Assembly (NCBI GenBank): GCA_963969495.1
Contig: OZ018324.1
Coordinates: 155,152,672 to 155,216,671 of the forward strand
Length of the DNA: 64,000 bases
Reading direction: 5' to 3'
Source of the DNA: Ceratothoa steindachneri
Lineage: Eukaryota > Arthropoda > Malacostraca > Isopoda > Cymothoidae
The position numbers and the translations under genes were made by a program. Under the pieces are notes generated by a model that was not told the origin of the DNA, searched no databases, and was given only the letters and a program-made list of their open reading frames with translations. Of this stretch, positions 12,985-23,400 are shown one piece after another (the stretch's first letter is position 1; every line of letters begins with the position of its first letter).

Positions 12985-15804
12985 CAGGTGAAGGTGAGAA
13001 GGTGAATCATTATGGATAGATATTAAGGTTGGTAAAAATAGGAAAATACACTTGGGAGCTTTTTATAGACCACCAGGACAGACTGATTGTATCGATGAGT
13101 TAATGATTAGGGAAATAAGTGAAGGATGCAAAGAAGATACAGTTATTCTTGGTGACTTTAATTTAACTTCTGTAGACTGGGAAAATATGATAGGAAGAGA
13201 TAGAGCAAGTTGTAAGTTTATGGAGTGTTTTGAGGATAACTTTTTGATCCAATTTGTTAATAAGCCAACAAGGGGTGCCAATATATTAGATCTAATTCTT
13301 TCAAATGATGATCACTTAGTTCAAGGATTGAGTGTAGGGGAATCATTGGGAAACAGTGATCATCAGATGGTTCGGTTTAATTTGCAAATAGTTAAGGGTA
13401 GAACAACGACAAACTCCACGAAAATTCCAAATTTTTATAGGGGAGATTACGATAAATTACGCAGCATGCTAAATCAGATTAGGTGGGATATAGAATTCCA
13501 TGGAAAGAATACTTATGAGATGTGGGATATTTTTAAGACTATATTAAACATGGTTCAGGAACAGTGTATTCCGATGAAGTCTATTAGGAAGAAATGTAGG
13601 AAACCATTATGGTGGAACCAAGAAATAGCTAATAAAGTTTCAGAGAAAAAAAGGGCATACCAGAGATTACAAAGTGAGAGTAGTTTAGATAATTTAAACC
13701 ATTATAGGTCAACCAGAAATGAACTAAATAAGATTATTAAGAAGACCAAAAGGACAGCAGAAATTAATTTAGCTAAAAATAATAATAAAGATCCTAAAAA
13801 ATTCTTTAGCTATTATAGAATCAATAATCAATCTAACAGTGATAAAATAGGGCCTATTAAATATGAAGGGGTTTTGAAAGAATCTGATGAGGAAATAGTA
13901 GAGGTCCTTAATGATCATTTTGCTTCAGTATTCACAGAAGAGAAACCAGTTAGATTAATTGATGATAATTCTAGGTCAAGGGAAGTAGTGATAAATTCTA
14001 TTAATATAGACAGAGAAGAAATTAAAGGGCTTATAATTCAGTTAAATACTAGTAAGGCATCTGGCCCTGACAACATTCATTCTAGGATACTCAAAGAAGG
14101 TGTAGAAAGTATTGCAGTAGCTCTCGAGAAGATATTTATTAGATCACTAGAGTCTGGAGAAATACCAAATGATTGGAAATTGGCAAATGTAGTGCCAATT
14201 TTTAAAAAGGGAAGCAAAGAGGACCCAAATAACTTTAGACCAGTAAGCTTAACTTCTATAGTCTGTAAAATTCTTGAGAAGATGGTTAAGAAGGGAATTT
14301 CTGATCATCTAGAGAGTAGCAGGTTAATTAATGATGCTCAGCATGGTTTTAGAAAAGATAGATCGTGTTTAACTAATTTACTGGATTTTATGGATTATGT
14401 AACTAAAGAATTAGATAGGGGTGAGAAAGTTGATGTGATCTACTTAGATTTCAGCAAAGCTTTTGATAAGGTTCCACATAGAAGACTAGTTCATAAATTA
14501 AAGCTGCATGGGATATGTGGGAACGTTTTAAATTGGATAACTGAATGGCTGAAAAATAGGAAACAGAGAGTTGTACTGAATGGAGTGAGGTCAGAGTGGA
14601 GGAATGTTATTAGTGGCGTACCTCAGGGATCAGTTTTAAGCCCTTTATTATTTATAATCTATGTAAATGATCTTGGGCAAGGTGTAAATAGCAAAGTGTC
14701 AATTTTTGCTGATGACACTAAATTGGCAGCTGTAGTCAAAGAGGTTGAGGGTAGCTTTAAAGTGCAGGGTGACTTAGATAAGCTGTTAGCTTGGGCTCAG
14801 AAGTGGCAGATGACTTTTAACCTTAATAAATGCAAAGTTATTAACATGGGGAGAGATAATAGGGAATTTAGCTATGAGATGGATGGATATTGGCTTAATT
14901 CAGTTGAAGATGAGAAAGACTTAGGAGTGGTAGTAGATAGGTCACTGAAATTTTCAAAGCAGTGTATTGAGGCAAAAAATAGAGCAAATAGGGTGCTAGG
15001 TTACATTAAAAGAAACGTTAGCTACAAGAGTAAGGAGGTCATCCTTAAACTATACAACTCTTATGTCAGGCCACATTTAGAGTACTGTATACAGGCATGG
15101 TCACCACATTTTAGACATGATATAAACTTATTAGAGTCAGTACAAAGGAGGGCAACAAAAATAATACCATCCCTGAAGCACCTTCAATATGAAGATAGAC
15201 TGAGGGTATTAAATATGTTTTCATTTGAAAGAAGGTGTGTGAGGGGAGATATGATTGAGCTTTTTAAAATCTTTTCTGGGATGGATAAATTAGATTTCAG
15301 CAAGTTATTTGAGTTAGAAGGTAGTAATAGAACTAGAGGCCACCACTTAAAGATTAAAAAACAGAGGTGCAGACTGGATGTTAGAAAATATTTTTTCACT
15401 AACAGAGTGGTGGATTATTGGAATAGTTTGCCACCTGAGACTGTAGACAGCCCAAACTTGAATGTTTTCAAGCGCAGATTGGATGATTATATGGGGATGG
15501 AGGGTTAATTTCGTACTTTTTGGTATGTGGATATGTTTCTTGACTCATTCCTGTGGATGCAGTTTCTTTTTATTGTATATTTTGGGGGATTTTGATTTTG
15601 TTTTTGACAGACTCCTATGGAGGCTTTAAATTATATATTGTAGATGCATGGTTGGACATTCCTATGGATTGTTAAATTGTATATTGTAGCTGCATGATCT
15701 GACAAAATCCTATGGATGCATTATATGGGTGGGATTTGATGGATACGGATGACCTTTGATAGGCCCTTGTGGCTTTTGTCATCCGTTAAATTATGTTATG
15801 TTAT
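12985..15804 (+). mobile_element. CR1-like LINE, nearly intact 3' two thirds
   Basis: Runs from inside the endonuclease coding region to a 3' UTR that ends in a TTATG repeat at about 15791-15804. The 5' UTR, any ORF1 and the first part of the endonuclease are absent, so it is a 5'-truncated insertion. It still has an uninterrupted ORF2 and is the youngest-looking element in the window. Confidence 0.9.
13052..15508 (+). CDS. LINE ORF2: endonuclease (partial) and reverse transcriptase, 818 codons, no stops
   Basis: ORF2 of a CR1-clade non-LTR retrotransposon nicks target DNA and copies the element RNA there. Residues 1-120 are the C-terminal part of an APE-like endonuclease: GAFYRPPG, GDFNLTSVDWEN, NILDLILSN and the catalytic SDH in GNSDHQMV. 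Residues 330-620 hold the reverse transcriptase: KASGPDNIHSRILK, NNFRPVSLTSIVCKILEKMV, AQHGFRKDRSCL, YLDFSKAFDKVPHRRL, SGVPQGSVLSPLLFIIYVND and the catalytic IFADDTKL. The CR1-type C-terminal region ends RLDDYMGMEG. The reading frame already carries endonuclease sequence before the first Met (ESLWIDIKVGKNRKIHLGAF), so this start is an artefact of truncation. The intact frame suggests recent insertion, but the element cannot be autonomous. Confidence 0.92.
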   Translation: MGAFYRPPGQTDCIDELMIREISEGCKEDTVILGDFNLTSVDWENMIGRDRASCKFMECFEDNFLIQFVNKPTRGANILDLILSNDDHLVQGLSVGESLGNSDHQMVRFNLQIVKGRTTTNSTKIPNFYRGDYDKLRSMLNQIRWDIEFHGKNTYEMWDIFKTILNMVQEQCIPMKSIRKKCRKPLWWNQEIANKVSEKKRAYQRLQSESSLDNLNHYRSTRNELNKIIKKTKRTAEINLAKNNNKDPKKFFSYYRINNQSNSDKIGPIKYEGVLKESDEEIVEVLNDHFASVFTEEKPVRLIDDNSRSREVVINSINIDREEIKGLIIQLNTSKASGPDNIHSRILKEGVESIAVALEKIFIRSLESGEIPNDWKLANVVPIFKKGSKEDPNNFRPVSLTSIVCKILEKMVKKGISDHLESSRLINDAQHGFRKDRSCLTNLLDFMDYVTKELDRGEKVDVIYLDFSKAFDKVPHRRLVHKLKLHGICGNVLNWITEWLKNRKQRVVLNGVRSEWRNVISGVPQGSVLSPLLFIIYVNDLGQGVNSKVSIFADDTKLAAVVKEVEGSFKVQGDLDKLLAWAQKWQMTFNLNKCKVINMGRDNREFSYEMDGYWLNSVEDEKDLGVVVDRSLKFSKQCIEAKNRANRVLGYIKRNVSYKSKEVILKLYNSYVRPHLEYCIQAWSPHFRHDINLLESVQRRATKIIPSLKHLQYEDRLRVLNMFSFERRCVRGDMIELFKIFSGMDKLDFSKLFELEGSNRTRGHHLKIKKQRCRLDVRKYFFTNRVVDYWNSLPPETVDSPNLNVFKRRLDDYMGMEG

Positions 15805-15912
15805 CTATTTAATTTCTAATTTTTATTTGCTATTCAATTTCTATGTGGGACTAAACTGGGTGATGGGATAAGGAGCTGCCTCACATTGGATATTAATTAG
15901 CTTTTAATACTC

Positions 15913-16576
15913 CTAACATAATTTCATGGATGATAAAAGCCAGAAGGGCCTAAATGAGGGCATCCATATCTATCAAAACCCACCCACAATATATAATTAG
16001 AACTATACACAGGAATGTGTCAAAACTAAAAGCATCATCATCAAGACTCATCAAAATCCTGATGGCAAACTATTCCAATAATCGGTTGGTAAATGTTGCG
16101 ATGATGGCCGAATGCGACACTAGTTTATTTTGGGGGCTACTTTTCAGTGTTTTTCTCCTATCGCACTGGCCAATCACAGATCTGAGTCCTAGCTTATTTT
16201 GGGCTTTTTTTTTCTGAGCTAAAATCTATATGGACAAAGTTTATGGCAATTTCCGATTCAAAATGATTGAAATTTCAGGATCATTATAGACCCATCCCCC
16301 AAAATAAACTAGAATCGCATCCACCCATACTCTGGACATTTACTATATTTCCTAACATCCAACCTGCATCTGTTTTTTTTGTTTTTTTTAAGGTGACCCC
16401 TAGTCCCATTACTACCTTCCAACTCAAACTTATCCATCCCAGAACAGATTTTAAAAAGCTCAATCATATCTCCCCTCACACATCTTTCAAATGAGAACAT
16501 ATTAAATACCCTAAGTCTATCTTCATATTCAAGGTACTTCAGTGAAGGTATTATTTTTGTTGCCCTCCTTTGTACA
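15913..16576 (-). mobile_element. 5'-truncated CR1-like LINE copy, inverted, with nested insertion
   Basis: Reverse complement of the 3' end of the 13-15.8 kb family. It begins at the tail (AACATAATTTCATGGATGAT) and extends into the C-terminal coding region, where minus-strand codons read FERCVRGDMIELFKICSGMD. It is interrupted at about 16084-16345 by unrelated sequence. With its neighbour it forms an inverted pair only about 100 bp apart. Confidence 0.85.
16084..16345. mobile_element. Small hairpin element nested in the inverted LINE
   Basis: LINE homology stops after CTATTCCAATAAT (about 16083) and resumes at about 16345. The insert carries perfect 17-bp inverted repeats, CTAGTTTATTTTGGGGG at 16120-16136 and its complement at 16296-16312, and the match extends outward to ATGCGA. 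A third related block, CCTAGCTTATTTTGGGCT, lies near 16188-16205. About 25 bp of LINE sequence is missing at the site. Confidence 0.65.
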
Positions 16577-17689
16577 GATTGATGTCATGCCAAAATATAG
16601 TGACATGATATCGGGAAGCGTTCGTATTTGCAATGGAAATTAAGTAAGATTTATTTATAACACTCTAAAATTACAAAAATTTCATCGTGAACAGGATTTT
16701 GGTCTTAATCTTCACATTTGCCGCTATCCCTAGTAAATATTTCGATAACCGGCGTGCAAAATGACAGTAGCATAGGCTAAAGTTGCCAAAGAAGTAAAAA
16801 GGAATTATTCTTGTTCCAAAGAAAGGATACTTTGTGGCAGTTTATAATATTTTCTGTCGAGTGCCGTATGCAATCAACCACGAAGAGTAAAAATAAAAAT
16901 GACATTTCACGCGTGATATCGGAATCCAGACTTAGGCCGCTTATTATGCTTTGCTAGTAATTTACAATAGTCGGCATTTTATTTAAATATGAATTGACTT
17001 CACATGGCTAAGTTTATTTAGTAATTTTTTTTTTTAAAAGTCAAGGGATGTTAGGCGTTTGTTAATGCACATTGGAGCTGATGCCGTGAGACCGGGGAGC
17101 AGTTGATTTTTAACAATTATTTCGCGGTGTAAATACATTATATTTTTAAAACGCACACGCATGACCTAAAAAAAAAGAAATCACTGAAACCAACTAAAAT
17201 ATGAAATAAAAATTAGACTCACCATTTCAGTCAGTAATTCTAATAGAGTACTTAAAGATTAAACACTTCCACTCTTCACCTCTAAAAGACACGAGAGAAA
17301 TTTGAGAACTAGTCACACGTTGCCAGAAATATTCCTTTATGTGTCGTACAGGTTGGTTATAATTATAATAAGTGAGCAAAATCACGCACACATAAATAGA
17401 TGTTAAAAAATTAAATTTGAATAAGCCTTTAATTTTTCTGGAATAGACATTAATGAAACTTAAGGGGAGAAATTGTCTTGGTTTATACAAAATAAAATTT
17501 TCGCTGATGATTCATGACTTTTGAACGAGCCAGAAAATGGAAAAACAGACATAGAGGAAATATATAGATAGATAATGTAATAATCTTATAAATATAACAT
17601 AAAGTGTTTATGAGATAAAAAAAAATGTACACAGAGGGATAGCTATTGATGGGAAAGTTATAATTAAATGTATTAGTAAAACTAATTAT

Positions 17690-17690
<1 letters not shown>
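16577..17690. other. Non-coding, no gene recognised
   Basis: AT-rich. The only point of interest is the ATG/GTGAGT donor candidate at 17221-17225 on the minus strand. Confidence 0.4.
17223..17300 (-). other. Candidate cofilin first exon (5' UTR and start codon)
   Basis: On the minus strand an ATG at 17225-17223 is followed at once by a strong donor, GTGAGT. That is the arrangement expected for a cofilin first exon that encodes only Met. If right, intron 1 is about 12.5 kb and holds the mariner and all the CR1 copies. A nearer alternative is ATG at 5016-5014 followed by the weaker donor GTAATG. The upper boundary given here is arbitrary. Confidence 0.3.

Positions 17691-17693
<3 letters not shown>

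Positions 17694-17780
<87 letters not shown>
17694..17780. repeat. (TA)n microsatellite, about 87 bp
   Basis: Uninterrupted TA dinucleotide run after a TCGA. It is followed by sequence including a small palindrome, GCCCAAATTATGGGC, near 17839. Confidence 0.95.
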
Positions 17781-17785
<5 letters not shown>

Positions 17786-18733
17786 ATGAAACTGGGAAAA
17801 AATAGATAACTTTCGAGACTAGAAACGTCTCCGCGTCAGCCCAAATTATGGGCTACATATTATATATATTAGCAAACGAATACAAAAATAGTTCGCCTCT
17901 TTAGCCATTCGTGACTTTTTTAACTTCTTACGTCTGGCAAGCGCTGTCTTAGTTGAGATTTGGGCGATATTGAAGTAGCCGAAAGAACATAATTTACATA
18001 TTTATCCGGTTCTATTCACCGTATTTTCATTAATATTGGGAAAATTAGCGAAGAGATGCTGCCAAATCATTATCAAATTTATTCATTTTCAATTTATTTT
18101 GTGAGAGTAGTGGAAGAAATGGTGCAAATCATTATCAATTTTATCAAGTAATTATAATTTACACAAAGTAAATATATCAATTATGTCCTTCCTCGGAGTG
18201 GATTTATCAATTAAGACATTTTTTTAAAAAATAGGATGAACCTTAATATCACAGCTGATTTTGATATATTCTGGCCCAATCGCAGTGACTAGTCAGCCGA
18301 ACGCGTCACGTAAAATTGGTGTCATATATTCCTACGCATAGTGGCGACTTGCGATAACATGATTTACTTAAATTGCTGATTGTTGCTTAGATTTATCATA
18401 AAAATTCATTACTCTTTTATCTATTCTAAATATATATATATTATAGGAATAATACATGTTATTCTGAATAAATAAATTAGAAAATTTACTTCTTATAAAA
18501 CGCACTACTTACTCGGCACTCCCAAATGTATAGAAACAGCGAATATGTTTTTAAAGTTTTAATTTTCCTGGTAAAGAAAAATGATGAAATAAACATATAG
18601 GTAAAATACCAACCATGCTGAAAAGCTTCAAATTAAAAACCAAATAAGATGATCCGTCGTTCCCCAAAGAATTGAAATATTTCCTTATTTGGTAATACGA
18701 GGATTCTCCCCTCCTCTCTTTTCCCCCGCCAGT
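17781..18733. other. Non-coding, no gene recognised
   Basis: AT-rich sequence with no frame of note. Confidence 0.4.
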
Positions 18734-19031
18734 CAGGTTGCCACAACTGATACTAAAGTACCAGATTTGGTTCTTTTAGGGGAGCTTAAAACAGTAAAAG
18801 TACCGAATTACTACAAAAAGAGCCAATTTGATCATATATTCATTTAATTAAATTATTGTTAAGTATGTTGAGAGTCTCGTTATTTAAAACATAAATAGTT
18901 CTATTGCACTAATTGAAAACAAATTCTTTTGAATTCTTGTATTATCCCTCGTAAAATTTACATTTGGTTCTTTCTGGTACCTTTTAGCTCCAAATTTTGG
19001 TTCTTTTTAAAATTTGCTTGTGGCAACTCTG
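18734..19031. mobile_element. hAT-type MITE with 8-bp target duplication
   Basis: Termini are CAGGTTGCCACAA (18734-18746) and, reverse-complemented, CAGAGTTGCCACAA (19018-19031). Subterminal blocks around GTACCAGA and GGTTCTTT are also inverted. Flanks are CCGCCAGT (18726-18733) and CCGTCAGT (19032-19039): an 8-bp duplication with one mismatch, as hAT transposases make. 298 bp, no coding capacity. Confidence 0.82.
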
Positions 19032-19039
19032 CCGTCAGT

Positions 19040-19900
19040 CCTTGCAAATGCATTATATATCACGTTAGTTTGGAAGTGGTGGGGTTGGATTTTTTTTTAA
19101 GTTTCCACTGATTTTTGCATGAATGAAGCGAAATATAAACATTCAAAAAGCTGATAGATTAAGCAATTCGAAAAATATTCCGTTATAAAAGATGATTCGC
19201 GATTATGCCACAATAAAAAAACAACTAACTCAAATTGTCTGATCTTTTAGTTTTGGTCGTTGTCCCATTTTTTTGTCAATTTTACCGTTAATGCAATTTT
19301 TACGCTGATTTCAAATATGTACTCTTTTTTTTGATGAATTATTTTTGAAGCTAGGTTAGGTAATTATTAAATTGACTGTTTTTAAAATAATAAGTACCTC
19401 TTTCAGAATTGTGATTATGGAAAACGAAGAGAATCTCTATAGGTGATCTCATTAGAAACAGAAAGATGATATCATTCTTTTCCGGGAATATGTACAAGGT
19501 ACCTACATCATAACCAATATCTGAGATATGTCCTTGTAAGCTTTCATGTAGTTTTCGTGTTGGAAGTGTTTAGTAGCGCTTCTCCTGTCAGGAAAGGGAT
19601 GTGTTTTTTAAGGATGAATTGTCCGCATTATCTCGCGTTTATCTATGCATAAAAAAATGAAATGACTACAATTATATGTAGGATGTGGATATAAATAAGT
19701 GTATGACAGCGAAATACAACAATAACATAAATTATGAATTGATTAACTTAATTGAAGTCCATATATGGCAAAAAAAAAATCCATTTCTTATGGCGGAAAT
19801 GTTCTCAAAGCGTTTGGATATTTTTGATTGTCCAAGCATTTTCAAGTAAACCAATCTCTCCCACAAGGGGGGTGGCTGATGTAATACACCCCTAATACAA
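19040..19900. other. Non-coding, no gene recognised
   Basis: AT-rich, several A and T tracts; no motif seen. Confidence 0.4.
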
Positions 19901-19904
19901 CTAA

Positions 19905-21866
19905 AACCTGGAGCGGCGCGTGCTCCTACACTAGTGCCCCATCAGAAGGCTGGTGCGCGCGCTCTCTCTCTGAGGGAGAAGAGATCTCTGTACCGCCAGT
20001 CAAATATTTCTGGTGACTTTGACGAGTACCGTAGGCGAGCAAGGAGAGTGAAGTCCACTATAAGGGCGGCGAAACGTGCCGAGGAGCTCCGTGTGGCGAG
20101 ACTGTTTAAACAGAATCCCAAGGAGTTCTTCGGTTATGTAAACAGTCGTAAAGCAATCCGCCGCACGATTGTCCCTTTTGGTAAATGAGGAGGGTGCATT
20201 AAAGCAGTCCGATGCAGAAAATGCAAACCTCATAAACGACTACTTCTCTTCAGTGTTCACTGAAGAGTGTGGTCCCATCCCCTAGCCCATTGAGTCTCAC
20301 TTGGGTGAGAAGCTGGAGGAAATGGACTTCACCCTAACGGAATAGAGGAAAAAATCTCCGACCTAAAGACGAATAAGTCCCCTGGTCCGGACAGGTTTCT
20401 CCCTAAAGTGTTGAAGGAAGTGTGTGATGACGTGGCACCACATCTGACCACAATCTTCAACACATCGATCACGACTGGACGCGTTCCTGGAGACTTGCGT
20501 GAGGCGGTGGTGACTCCGATCTTCAAGAAAGGAGACCAAAGCCAGCCGTCCAACTACCGACCTATCAGTTTAACCTCGATAGTCGGTAAACTAATGGAAA
20601 GCATCATGATGGACAATATAACGTCATATTTGGAGTCAAACCTGCTATTGAAGAGTTCCAAAGCACGGCTTCCGAAGCACCGGTTATGCCTAGCGAACCT
20701 TGTAGAATTCTTCCACTTCGTTTTCAGTGAGCACAATCGGGATAAAGCGGAGGATGTTGTCTACATAGACTTTCAAAAAGCCTTTGACAATGTACCACAC
20801 CGCCGCCTTCTCCGTAAAGTGCGTGCGCTGGGCATAGACGGAAATGTGGCAGGTTAGATAAAGAACTAGCTAAGAGGCAGACGGCAACGGGTAGTGTTGA
20901 ATGGACAAGCTTCTAAGTGGGCGCCCGTAACTAGCGGTGTTCCCCAAGGTTCTGTTCATCATTTATGTTAATGATATGGATGGTGACGTAGTTGCGAAGA
21001 TTTCCAAATTGGCCGACGATACCAAACTTGGTATGAACGTTGCAAAGAAAGGAAATACTGCCCGGCTGCAGGAAGATCTTCGGAAGATTGGAGAGTGGTC
21101 GGACACGTGGTAAATGCCTTTTAACGTGAACAAATGCAAAGTGATGCATATCTGCCACCGAAACCCCCAATCTCATTATATCCTTAAGGGCACTGCTCTT
21201 GAATCCACCGACACTGAGGAGGACATGGGTGTAACTATAACTAGTGATCTCAAGTTCTCGAGGCAGTATATTGGGGTGGAGAAGAAAGCCAAAAGGATGC
21301 TAGGTTATATAAAGCGACAGTTTGGATATCGGAACAAGGAAGTAGTACTCTGTCTGTACAATTCGCTTGTCCGACCGCACCTAGAGTATGCCGTACAATT
21401 TTGGAGTCCTTCATTTCGAAAGGACATTGTGAGATTGGAACGCGTGCAAGCCAGGGCAACCAAACTGATTTCCTCTATCAGACAAAAGTTATGAAGATAG
21501 ATTAAGAGAATTAGATCTGTTCTCTTTAGAAACCCGTAGACTGCGCGGTCAGCTCATCGAAGGTTTCAAACTACTTCGAGGGTTCGACAATGTTGACTAC
21601 AGGGATATTTTCAGCCTTAATGAGAGCAGAAGAAGAAATCGGGGCTTTAAACTTGAGGTGAAGCGTTACAACAGCGATCTGCATGGGAAATTTTGCACGT
21701 ACAGTATCTGTGGTAGCTGGAACGCACTTCCGGTGGAGATTGTAAACAGCAATTCTGTTAATCAGTTCAAGTTAAGACTAGACAAAGTGTTGAAAAGTAC
21801 CCTCATTGAATGACCGTAAGGCCTTCTAGGGTACTTATTTTCCTTGTAGCTCTCTCTCTCTCTCTA
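19905..21866 (+). mobile_element. Degenerate GC-richer LINE (CR1/L2-like)
   Basis: Distinctly higher GC than its surroundings. Ends in a 3' UTR with a CT-repeat tail (CTCTCTCTCTCTCTC, about 21850-21866). Coding remnants run from the pre-RT linker (about 19940-20190) to the C-terminal region (about 21800). The start of the element is not sharply defined. Confidence 0.82.
19934..21812 (+). pseudogene. Reverse transcriptase pseudogene with stops, frameshifts and a deletion
   Basis: Frames in order: 19934-20188 (linker, RLFKQNPKEFFGYVNSRKAI); 20345-20860 (NKSPGPDRFLPKVLKEVCDD, NYRPISLTSIVGKLMESIM, VYIDFQKAFDNVPHRRLLRK); 20930-21110 (GVPQGSV, a small deletion, FIIYVNDM, then LADDTKLG in place of FADD); 21114-21494 (FNVNKCKVMHI, VRPHLEYAVQFWSPSFRKDI, ERVQARATKLIS); and about 21490-21812 in another frame (RRLRGQLIEGFKLLRGFDNV ending SVNQFKLRLDKVLKS). 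The missing bases after GVPQGSV and the Phe-to-Leu change in the active-site box show it is dead. Confidence 0.85.
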
Positions 21867-22132
21867 AGACCTGTGTGGTAAATTTTCCACATACAGCATC
21901 TGTGGTAGCTGAAACGCACTTCCAGTGGAAGTTGTCAACAGCAATTCTGTTGATCAGTTCAAGTCAAGACTGGACAAAGTCTTGAAAAGTGGCCGTTTGG
22001 GCCCGTAAGCCGTTGAGCAGAACTGTGCCTGCTCAACTGTTAGCCCAAAGGTACCCTCTTTGAATGCATCGTAAGGTCTCCTAGGGTACTTATTTTCCTT
22101 GTAGCGCTCTCTCTCTCTCTTTCTTTCTTTTT
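21867..22132 (+). repeat. Second copy of the LINE 3' end in tandem, with nested hairpin
   Basis: Repeats the C-terminal codons and 3' UTR of the element just upstream (CATACAGCATCTGTGGTAGC, then a match to NSNSV..F..RLDKVLKS), again ending in CT and CTTT repeats. Unlike the first tail it carries an extra segment at about 21990-22055 that folds as TTTGGGC...GCCCAAA enclosing GTTGAGCAG...CTGCTCAAC. Confidence 0.8.
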
Positions 22133-23400
22133 CGGCTCGTAGTCAAGAATATCGAACTTAAAGGTATTGTGTTCGCTATTCTTGATATAATATATATTAT
22201 TTGTTAATATTATTAACTATACCATAATAAGAAAGCCTTACTTTAAAAAAAAAAAAATAATTTATCTCCCCAAAATAAATGCAAATTTAAATTTAAATGG
22301 GAATGTTATTTATGTAAGGTCTCAACTTGTTGTCCATCATTAACAACACATTAAACGAAACGATCTAAAACATTTATCACCCTGGGTCGAAATTCTTCAT
22401 GAATAGATGTCACGTTTTAAGTATTAACATAATGTTGACATGCAATGATGAGACCCTCAACGGATGTGGTGGAATAATAATTTATAAATCAAATAAGCAA
22501 TGCTGCTAATTAACGTCTCATTCCAAATGAATGAGCGGAAACCAGGAAAAGGGATCATAAAAATTAACGTCAAATTTTTCATCATTCTAATTTTAACTGC
22601 ACATCATCTGATTTACAAAGAATGCTACCTAGAAATTAGGGTAATTATGTTTAGTGTCAAATGGGTTAGATTGTAGAAGATATAAAATAAATTAGAATTT
22701 GACCGATGAAAGAGAGATGTTCTCCCCTGAAGTCTATAATAAGATGTAAAAGCTCAGTAGCGCTGCCCCAAAGATGGTTGTGACGAGTTGATCCCTGTCA
22801 AGAAAAGGAATGTAGTTTGAAGATGAATTATTCCTATGTTTTAACGTAGCTGCGTTTATAGACACGGGTGCAATACACTGGGTACCAAATCAACGAAATC
22901 GTTAATTATCGAACTTTAGGAATTTAGGAAATTCTAAGGTAGAAAAAAGGTGTTTGATAGTAGTAGGGGTATAGTGAGAAAAAGTGTATAGTAGTAGAAG
23001 ATAGGTGAGCCAGTACGTCTGGCTATGGCTTCTCTTTGTACTATTGTCTCTTTTTAACTTTAACTTAGTTTGTTTTTAGCATTCAAACCTTTGTTTTTGT
23101 TTTTTCCTTTTACGTCCTTTCTTGAGCTATTCTTGTTTAGCATTTATGCGTCCTTTTCTTCTTTTTGTCCTTTTGGATCTTTTGATTTATAATTGAGTTT
23201 ACTTTGTTTTGTTGTTGATGTTTACTTATTTCTTATCTCTTTTTCTTTCTTTTATTTTTATCATTTTGTTCATGTCCACTTTGGATCTTTTGTTTATACT
23301 TTATACTTTGTATAATCTTACTTTCCTTTTTGGATCTTTCTTTGTATGGTGACCTTTACAGGTCTTTTAATTCTCCTTTTATTTTTGTATATTATATGTG
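22133..23400. other. AT-rich non-coding stretch; 3' UTR of a minus-strand LINE towards its end
   Basis: No gene recognised between 22133 and about 23000. From about 23000 the plus strand is T-rich with recurring TTTTGGATCTTT-like phrases (23171, 23281, 23328), likely the 3' UTR of the minus-strand LINE that follows. Confidence 0.4.
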
